This document shows, one piece after another, positions 1-6,500 of a DNA stretch of 9,443 bases. The notes under the pieces were generated by a model. The model searched no databases, was not told the origin of the DNA, and saw nothing but the letters and a program-made list of their open reading frames with translations. The translations under genes were made by a program, and so were the position numbers. Source of the stretch: Alphaproteobacteria bacterium (GTDB taxonomy: Bacteria > Pseudomonadota > Alphaproteobacteria > Rickettsiales > VGDC01). Where the stretch lies: the NCBI GenBank assembly GCA_016869895.1, contig VGDC01000049.1:1-9443 (forward strand), written 5' to 3'. Each line of letters starts with the position of its first letter. Positions within the stretch are counted from its first letter, which is position 1.

Positions 1-2
1 TT

Positions 3-1661
3 GTGCTCACCCGCGCGGTCACCATCGCCGTTTTCCTCTTCTACTGCGCGATGTTCTTCTATAACCGCCTTGAAGGCATCCCCCGCTCCGTGCCTGCCAT
101 CCATTGGCTGGTGCTGCTGGCGATGCTGGGCGCGCCGCGTTTCGCTTACCGCATCCTCAAGGATCACATCGTCGGGCTGAATTTCACCCTGCGTCCCGAA
201 AGTCGCATTCCCGTGCTGCTCATCGGCGCGAATGAGAACGCCGAGTTCTTCATCCGCGAGACGAAGCGCAACCCGCGTTCGCTTTATCGTCCGGTGGCGA
301 TTGCCGAAGATAATCCGCGCTTCGACGGCCAGCATATGCTGGAGGTGGAAATCCATTCCGGTTTGGACAGGCTTTCGCAGCTTCTAGGGCAGCTTACGCG
401 CCGTGGGCTGCGCCCCCAGCGTATCGTGGTGGCGGATGATTCGCTGGATGGCGAGCGCATGCGCGCTTTGCTGGAAATCGCCAATCGCGAGAACATCCCC
501 CTTGCCCGCCTGCCGCGCTTGACCGAATTCAAGGCGGGCATCGCCGATGCGCAGGAAATCCGCCCTGTCGCGGTGGAGGACTTACTGGGTCGCGCCCAGA
601 CGGTGCACGACACCCGCGCCATGCAGGAATTGGTGCAGGGCAAGCGGGTGCTGGTGACGGGCGCGGGTGGTTCCATTGGCAGTGAATTGGTGCGTCAGAT
701 TGCGGGTTTCCAGCCTGAATCGCTGATTCTGGCCGACCATGCGGAATATAACCTCTACCGCATTGACCGCGAATTGGCGGATACCGTGCCATCTCTGCGT
801 CGTCACGCGCTGCTGGCGGATGTGCGAGACCGCGCGAATATCGAGCGCATCTTCGATGAGTTCACCCCGCAGATCGTTTTCCACGCCGCCGCCATCAAGC
901 ATGTGCCGCTGGCGGAGGGCAACCCCGAAGAAGCCATCCTCACCAATGTCTTCGGCACGAAACACATCGCCGATGCCTGCGTGCGTCACAAGGTGGCGGC
1001 GATGGTGCTCATCTCCACCGATAAGGCCGTGAACCCCGCCAATGTCATGGGCGCGACGAAGCGGCTGGCGGAAAGCTATTGCCAGTCCCTCGGCGAAGAC
1101 GAGAAAGCCCGTGGGCAAACCCGTTTCGTCACGGTGCGGTTCGGGAATGTGCTTGGTTCCACGGGTTCCGTCGTGCCGCTGTTCCAGAAGCAGCTGAAAC
1201 AGGGCGGGCCCATCACCGTCACCCACCCCGATATGGTGCGGTATTTCATGACCATCCGCGAGGCGGTGGCGCTGGTGCTGCAAGCCGCCGCCCTTGGCGC
1301 GCAGCCGGAGCAGACCCATAACGGCCTCATCTTCGTGGTGGATATGGGACAGCCCGTGCGCATCGAGGAGCTGGCCTTGCAGATGATTCGCCTTGCAGGG
1401 CTGGAGCCGAATGTGGATGTGCATATCGTCTATAGCGGCCTTCGCCCTGGCGAGAAGCTGTATGAGGAATTGTTCCACCCTTCGGAAAGCCCTGTGCCCA
1501 CGTCCCAACAGGGCATCCTGCTCGCCTGCACCCGTAAGGTGGATTTCCGTAGGCTGGAGAAATCCCTTGCCGAGTTGGAATCCTTCTGCCAGAAACGCCG
1601 TCCCCAGCTTGCGGTAGAGAAGCTGAAATCCCTTGTCCCTGAATTCATCCTGCCATCCTGA
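3..1661 (+). CDS. Membrane-anchored CapD/FlaA1/WbpM-type nucleoside-diphosphate-sugar 4,6-dehydratase (5' partial)
   Basis: The protein probably dehydrates a UDP-HexNAc such as UDP-GlcNAc at the inner membrane, feeding O-antigen, capsule or glycan synthesis. The reading frame is open to the window edge, so the N-terminus is missing; the GTG at base 3 is only the first complete codon. Numbering from it, two hydrophobic segments (about 4-20 and 33-50) are the end of the N-terminal membrane bundle. A first Rossmann fold (CoA_binding_3-like) begins at VLLIGANENAEFF (71-83). The catalytic SDR domain starts at VLVTGAGGSIGSE (216-228, NAD(P)-binding GxxGxxG). HAAAIKHVPLAE (294-305) and STDKAVNPANVMGATKR (338-354) are signatures of this family. 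The usual YxxxK catalytic pair is M349-x3-K353, giving the Ser-Met-Lys form known from WbpM-like members. RPGEKLYEEL (481-490) is the usual C-terminal motif. Family assignment is firm; the exact sugar product is not known. purH follows after 8 bases. Confidence 0.93.
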   Translation: MLTRAVTIAVFLFYCAMFFYNRLEGIPRSVPAIHWLVLLAMLGAPRFAYRILKDHIVGLNFTLRPESRIPVLLIGANENAEFFIRETKRNPRSLYRPVAIAEDNPRFDGQHMLEVEIHSGLDRLSQLLGQLTRRGLRPQRIVVADDSLDGERMRALLEIANRENIPLARLPRLTEFKAGIADAQEIRPVAVEDLLGRAQTVHDTRAMQELVQGKRVLVTGAGGSIGSELVRQIAGFQPESLILADHAEYNLYRIDRELADTVPSLRRHALLADVRDRANIERIFDEFTPQIVFHAAAIKHVPLAEGNPEEAILTNVFGTKHIADACVRHKVAAMVLISTDKAVNPANVMGATKRLAESYCQSLGEDEKARGQTRFVTVRFGNVLGSTGSVVPLFQKQLKQGGPITVTHPDMVRYFMTIREAVALVLQAAALGAQPEQTHNGLIFVVDMGQPVRIEELALQMIRLAGLEPNVDVHIVYSGLRPGEKLYEELFHPSESPVPTSQQGILLACTRKVDFRRLEKSLAELESFCQKRRPQLAVEKLKSLVPEFILPS

Positions 1662-1663
1662 GG
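1660..1663 (+). promoter_or_regulatory. Shine-Dalgarno of purH overlapping the upstream stop codon
   Basis: GAGG lies 6 nt before the purH ATG and overlaps the TGA (1659-1661) of the upstream dehydratase gene. There is no room for a promoter in the gap. Ribosomes finishing the upstream gene can therefore reload directly on purH, which supports co-transcription and translational coupling. It also fixes the purH start at 1670. Confidence 0.75.
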
Positions 1664-1669
1664 TTCTCC

Positions 1670-3310
1670 ATGTCCGCTGTCGATCTTCGTCCCGTCAAAC
1701 GCGCATTGCTCTCCGTTTCGGACAAGACAGGGCTGGTGGCATTCGCTGAAGGGCTGGCGAAACATGGGGTGGAGCTGCTTTCCACGGGTGGCACGGCGGA
1801 TGCGCTGCGCAAAGCGGGTCTGGCGGTGAAGGACGTGTCCGAGCATACGGGTTTCCCCGAAATGCTCGATGGCCGCGTGAAGACGCTGCATCCCAAAATC
1901 CATGGCGGATTGCTTGGCAAACGTGATGATGCGGCGCATCGCGACGCGATGGACGCACATGGCATCACCGACATCGACCTCGTGGTGGTGAATCTCTACC
2001 CCTTCGAGCAGACCGTCGCGAAATATGCAGGTGGTGCAAAGGGAGGCCAGCAGGCCGACCCAGCCTTGAGCGGCGCTTCATTGCGAAATCAGCAGATTTC
2101 GCAGGAAGCATACGAAGACTGCGTAGAAAACATCGATATTGGCGGGCCAGCCATGGTGCGTTCTGCTGCGAAGAATCATGCGGATGTAGCTATTATTACC
2201 GATGTGGCGGATTATGCGCAGGTTTTGGAGATTCTGGCGGAGAACGGCGGCGCGACGACTTTCGCTTTGCGCAAATGGTTGGCGGGCAAGGCCTATGCGC
2301 GCACGGCGGCTTATGATGCCGCGATTGCCCAGTGGTTTGCGCAGCAGGCGGGCGAGAGCTTCCCTGAGCAGCTCATTGTCACCGCGAAGCTGAAACAGGT
2401 GCTGCGTTATGGCGAGAACCCGCATCAATCCGCTGCGTGGTATGTCTGGTCGGGCGCGGAGGAAGGCCTTGCCGCAGCTGAGCAAGTGCAAGGCAAGGAA
2501 CTGAGCTATAATAACCTCAACGATACCGATGCCGCCTATCAGCTGGTGCAGGAGTTCTCCGAACCCGCCGTAGCCATCATCAAACATGCCAACCCCTGCG
2601 GTGTGGCCGTCGCCGCCACGCAGGTGGATGCCTTCAGCCGCGCGCTGGCCTGTGATCCGCAGAGTGCCTTCGGCGGCATCATCGCGCTCAACCGACCGTT
2701 GGATGCAGCGACGGTGGAAGTGATGGGCGGTTTGTTCGTGGAGGTCATCATCGCCCCCGGCGCGAGCGACGAGGCAAAGGCACTATTGGAGAAGAAAAAG
2801 AACCTGCGACTGCTGGTCATCCGCGATCTTGCGCCGACAACTCCGCGTTGGACGCTGAAGCCCATAGCGGGTGGCGTGCTGGTGCAGGATGAAGACCGCG
2901 CAACATTGGTGGAGGCTGACCTCAAGACCGTCTCCAAACGCGCGCCCAGCCAGCAGGAAGAGCAGGATATGCGCATCGCCTTCGCGGTGGCGAAACATGT
3001 GAAATCCAACGCCATCGTGTTGGTGAAGGACGGCGCGACCGTCGGTATCGGCGCAGGGCAGATGAGCCGCGTCGATTCCGTCCGCATCGCCACATTGAAG
3101 GCGAAAGAAGCGGGGCTATCCGTCGTGGGTGCTGCGCTAGCCTCCGATGCCTTCTTCCCCTTCGCGGATAATATCCATCTGGCGGCGGAACACGGCATTT
3201 CCGCGCTCATCCAGCCGGGTGGCTCCATCCGCGATGAAGAGGTCTTCGCCGCCGCCGACCAGTACGGCATGGCGATGGTCACCACCGGCATCCGCCACTT
3301 TAGACATTAA
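1670..3310 (+). CDS. purH: Bifunctional AICAR formyltransferase / IMP cyclohydrolase
   Basis: Catalyses the last two steps of de novo purine synthesis: formylation of AICAR with 10-formyl-THF, then ring closure to IMP, in the cytosol. At 546 aa it is slightly longer than most bacterial homologues (about 510-530). The N-terminal IMPCH (MGS-like) domain shows ALLSVSDKTGL (12-22), LLSTGGTA (36-43) and GRVKTLHPKIHGG (68-80). ENIDIGGPAMVRSAAKNH lies at 153-170. The AICARFT domain shows LRYGENPHQ (245-253), the catalytic KHANPCG (305-311, with Lys-His at 305-306) and QSAFGGIIALNR (331-342). The chain ends in the typical TGIRHFRH. The start is supported by GAGG 6 nt upstream. Oddity: residues about 119-145 form an extra Gly/Ala/Gln-rich stretch between TVAK and EAYEDCVENID that relatives I recall lack; it coincides with a palindromic repeat in the DNA. 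All recognisable active-site motifs are intact, so the enzyme is probably functional. Confidence 0.97.
   Translation: MSAVDLRPVKRALLSVSDKTGLVAFAEGLAKHGVELLSTGGTADALRKAGLAVKDVSEHTGFPEMLDGRVKTLHPKIHGGLLGKRDDAAHRDAMDAHGITDIDLVVVNLYPFEQTVAKYAGGAKGGQQADPALSGASLRNQQISQEAYEDCVENIDIGGPAMVRSAAKNHADVAIITDVADYAQVLEILAENGGATTFALRKWLAGKAYARTAAYDAAIAQWFAQQAGESFPEQLIVTAKLKQVLRYGENPHQSAAWYVWSGAEEGLAAAEQVQGKELSYNNLNDTDAAYQLVQEFSEPAVAIIKHANPCGVAVAATQVDAFSRALACDPQSAFGGIIALNRPLDAATVEVMGGLFVEVIIAPGASDEAKALLEKKKNLRLLVIRDLAPTTPRWTLKPIAGGVLVQDEDRATLVEADLKTVSKRAPSQQEEQDMRIAFAVAKHVKSNAIVLVKDGATVGIGAGQMSRVDSVRIATLKAKEAGLSVVGAALASDAFFPFADNIHLAAEHGISALIQPGGSIRDEEVFAAADQYGMAMVTTGIRHFRH
2024..2104 (+). repeat. In-frame palindromic element inside purH (copy 1)
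   Basis: About 81 nt (27 codons) that looks inserted in the PurH loop after TVAK118. It contains the small hairpin GGCC-AGCA-GGCC (2045-2056), then CAGCCTTGAGC (2061-2071), then a perfect hairpin TGCGAAATC-AGCA-GATTTCGCA (2082-2103, 9-bp stem). Both hairpins have the loop AGCA. A near-identical block recurs at 3456-3481 outside the gene, which argues for a dispersed element and not a lineage-specific loop. GCGAAATATGCAG at 2018-2030 resembles GCGAAATCAGCAG at 2083-2095 (11 of 13), so the true left boundary may lie a few bases earlier. The length keeps the frame and adds no stop codon. Boundaries are inferred from remembered PurH sequences, not from an alignment. Confidence 0.65.
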
Positions 3311-3335
3311 GCACAGGCTTTCCGCGCTGCACGTC

Positions 3336-3452
3336 GTTATCCCGCAGACTCAGGCTCGGTCATGTACTTGCGTGTACACTCCTCGCCTTCGCTTTGGTTG
3401 CCTCGTGCAGCATCGAAAATCCTATGCTTATGACAGCGTCGAAGTTGGCACC
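3336..3452. repeat. Structured, repeat-like intergenic segment
   Basis: First part of the 271-nt gap between the convergent purH and gdhB genes. It has no convincing gene and looks like a chain of small stem-loops: TGTAC-TTGCGT-GTACA (3363-3378) and AGCAT-N10-ATGCT (3409-3428), with CTTCG and CGAAG arms spread across the segment. On the minus strand it stays open for several dozen codons, with a short methionine-started end reading MTEPESAG, but with no ribosome-binding site. The composition and position suggest an interspersed intergenic repeat, possibly one unit with the palindromic copy that follows. Only one copy of this half is in the window, so its repeat nature is inference. Confidence 0.4.
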
Positions 3453-3530
3453 CGCGGCCAGCAGGCCGCGCAGCCATGAGCCAGCGAAGCATTTAAGCGC
3501 GAAAGGCAGATGGTTATCCATCTGCCTTTC
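3453..3530 (+). repeat. Palindromic element copy 2, intergenic
   Basis: Begins with a perfect 7-bp stem CGCGGCC-AGCA-GGCCGCG (3453-3470). CAGCCATGAGC (3471-3481) follows, and the element ends at the hairpin whose left arm begins GCGAAAGGC (3499-3507). Positions 3456-3481 match purH 2045-2071 at about 24 of 27 aligned positions with one gap, and the order of parts (GGCC hairpin, CAGCC[A/T]TGAGC, GCGAAA hairpin) is the same. In this copy the last hairpin is longer and probably also serves as the transcription terminator of purH. Confidence 0.6.
3501..3530 (+). terminator. Strong hairpin terminator candidate downstream of purH
   Basis: Perfect 13-bp stem GAAAGGCAGATGG / CCATCTGCCTTTC with the 4-nt loop TTAT. 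It lies 190 nt after the purH stop, between two convergent genes, and could act in both directions. The 3' arm ends in CTTTCTAGTT, which is only weakly U-rich, so intrinsic termination is likely but not certain. It is also the last part of the palindromic element. Confidence 0.6.
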
Positions 3531-3544
3531 TAGTTAAATCCCAT

Positions 3545-3566
3545 GTGAAATGCAGGAGCATTTCAC
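3545..3566 (-). terminator. Hairpin terminator candidate downstream of gdhB
   Basis: Perfect 9-bp stem GTGAAATGC / GCATTTCAC around a 4-nt loop (AGGA on +, TCCT on -), 15 nt past the gdhB stop codon on the minus strand. Reading the minus strand, the bases after it are ATGGGATTTAAC, a poor U-tract. It is placed to end gdhB transcription or protect its 3' end, and is distinct from the longer hairpin at 3501-3530. Confidence 0.55.
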
Positions 3567-3581
3567 GGGGCAACACAATAC

Positions 3582-6500
3582 TCACGCCGCGTGTTCAGCG
3601 ATGGTCGCGGAGAAGATATGGTCGAGGTTACGCATCGCGATGATAAGCATCGCGAAATCGACGTTCTCGATGCCCGCCAGATCATTCACGAACTGGTTGA
3701 AGCGTTCCACGGGACTCGCGTTCTTATCCAGCCATTTCTCGATGGCTTTCTCCGCATCGTCCTTCTTCGTCATACCGCCGATGACCTGTAGCGTCAGGCG
3801 GCGCTGCTGGTCGAAGAGGTCGTTGACGAGCGAGGCCGTCGCCACGCGATCCCAATAGCTATCCGCACCGGCGCGGCTTGCCACATCACGCAACCAGCCA
3901 AGACGCAGACGCTGGCCAATTTCGAAGTAAATCTGGCCGACCGCTTTGATGGGCAGTTTGATGTTGAGCGACACGCGCACCACGTCACACGCGGAGGACA
4001 AGACCGCAAGGTCTGCCACGCGCTTGGCGAGTGCCTGCGGCACGCCAGCCTCCAAGAAGGCATGGTACTTGCGTTCCACGACTTTTCGCGCGTTCTCCGA
4101 CACGATTTTGTCGGAAAGCGACGCGAATTCGCGGATGCCGGGCGCGAAGCTCGCCATGGCCGAGGAGATGTCGATGGGCTGTGGATAGTTGCGCAGGAAC
4201 CAGCTGGTGATGCGCCCGACGAAGGCGTTGATCTCCACGAACATATTCGCTTGCAGTTCCGGCTTCACCTTGCCTGTCAGGCCTTCGATGTCTTCCCAGA
4301 GCTTATCCAGCTGGAAGGCATCGCGGGCGATGGTCAGCGAGCGTGCTACGTCGCAGGCGGGAACGCCGTTGTCTTCGGAGACGACTTGGAAGAAGCCGCT
4401 GCCCACGCGGTTGATGAAACTGTTGGTCAGCACCGTGGCGATGATTTCGCGGCGCAGCGGATGGGCGCAGATTTCCTTGGCGTAGTGCTTCTGCATATCG
4501 CGTGGGAAATATTCCAGCAGATCTTTCTCGTAATACGGATCATCCGGCACGGTGGAGTGCAGGAGTTTCTCGTAAAGGTCGAGTTTGCTGTAAGCAAGGA
4601 TGACGGCGAGTTCCGGTCGGGTGAAGCCGATTTTCTTCGTGCGGCGATCCGCCAGTTCTTCCTCGGAGGGCAGGAACTCGATTTCACGGTTGAGCAAACC
4701 GCTCTTCTCCATCGCGCGGATGACACGGGCGCGGGATTCGAGAATCTTATGCCCCTGTGCTTCTGCGTTGGAAAGTGCCTGGTTCTGCAATTGGTTATCG
4801 CGCAGTACCAGCTCGGCGACATTATCGGTCATGCCCGCGAGGAACTTATCGCGTTTATCACGCTTCAGGCTGCCGTTCTCGATGGCGGCGGTCAGCGCGA
4901 TCTTGATGTTCACCTCATGGTCAGAGCAGCTCACGCCAGCGGAGTTGTCGAGCGCATCGGTGTTGATGCGGCCACCTTTGCGGGCGTATTCGATGCGGCC
5001 ACGCTGGGTGAAGCCCAAGTTTCCGCCTTCGCCGACGATTTTGCAGCGCAGGTCTTCGCCATTGATGCGTAAGGGGTTGTTGGCGCGGTCGCCCACATCC
5101 TCGTGGCTTTCGGTCTTGGCTTTCACATACGTGCCGATACCGCCGTTCCACAGCAGGTCTACGGGGGCTTTCAGGATGGCTTTGATGAGCGCGTCCGGCG
5201 CAAGGCTGGTCACGGTCGCATCAAGGCCGAGCACGTTGCGCACTTCCTTGCTGATGGGGATGCTCTTCTCGCTGCGGGCATAGATGCCGCCGCCCTTAGA
5301 GATGAGCTTCGCATCATAATCCGTCCACGACGAGCGCGGCAGGTTGAACATGCGCTCGCGTTCCTTGTAGCTCTTCGCCGCGTCGGGCTCAGGGTCAAGG
5401 AAGATGTGCATATGGTTGAAGGCGGCCACCAGCTTCATGTGCTTAGAAAGCAGCGCGCCGTTGCCGAAGACGTCACCCGCCAGATCGCCGATACCGACGC
5501 AGGTGAAGTCTTCTTTGGTGATGTCTTTGCCCATTTCGCTGAAATGGCGCATGACGGAGACCCAGCCGCCACGCGCGGTGATGCCCATTTTCTTATGGTC
5601 ATAGCCCGCCGAGCCGCCCGAAGCGAAGGCATCGCCCAGCCAGAAGCCGTATTCCAGCGAAATGCTGTTGGCATAGTCGGAGAAGGTCGCGGTGCCTTTA
5701 TCAGCGGCGACGACCAGATACGGATCATCCTCATCATGTCGCACCACATTCTTCGGCGGGATGATCTTGCCTGCGACGATGTTATCGGTCACATCGAGCA
5801 GACCGCGCAGGAAGGTCTTGTAGCAGGCCACACCCTCCGCCATGAAGGCCTCGCGGCCTTTGTCTGCGGTCGGCGCTTGTTTCAGCACGAAACCACCCTT
5901 CGAGCCGAGTGGCACGATGATGGCGTTCTTCACCTGCTGGGCTTTCACGAGGCCGAGCACTTCGGTGCGGAAATCTTCCGGACGGTCGGACCAGCGAAGG
6001 CCGCCGCGCGCCACTTTGCCGCCACGCAGGTGGATGCCTTCGATGCGGATGGAGTAGACGAAGATTTCGCGGAACGGGCGCGGAAGCGGCAGTTCCAGCA
6101 AGGCGCGGGAATCGAATTTGAAGGAGATATAGTCTTTCGTGCCGCCGTTCGCATCCTTCTGGTAGAAGTTGGTGCGCAGGGTGGATTCGATGGCGTTCTG
6201 GAACAGGCGGATGACGCGGTCTTCCGCAAGGTTGGACACCTTCTCCAAATGGGCGGCGATGGCCTTGGCGATGGTTTCGCTTTTCTTCGCGCGGTCAGCG
6301 GCTTTTCCGGCGGGGTTGAAGCGCGTGTCGAACAGATCGACCAGCATGCGCGCCACGGCGGAATGGTTGGTCAGTGCGTTCACGAGGAAGTCTTGGTTAT
6401 AGGTCAGACCCGTCTGTTTCAGGTATTTGCTATAGGCGCGCAGCAGCACCACTTCGCGCCATTGCAGACCGGCTTTCAGTACCAAGGAGTTGAATCCGTC

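Noticed and set aside
329..342. Perfect 14-bp palindrome CCAGCATATGCTGG in the dehydratase gene
   Set aside because: Lies in ordinary coding sequence (the Q-H-M-L region), has no loop and no second copy; likely chance.
582..1508. A 308-codon open frame on the minus strand within the dehydratase gene
   Set aside because: Antisense shadow: Arg/His-rich, no motif, fully covered by a gene with strong family motifs.
3147..3479. A 110-codon + strand frame running from the end of purH into the gap
   Set aside because: Starts out of frame within purH, has low-complexity Arg/Ser-rich translation and passes through the hairpin repeat; no ribosome-binding site.
4062..5072. A 336-codon open frame on the + strand inside gdhB
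   Set aside because: Same shadow pattern as the longer antisense frame; the minus-strand gene through here shows conserved GDH motifs.
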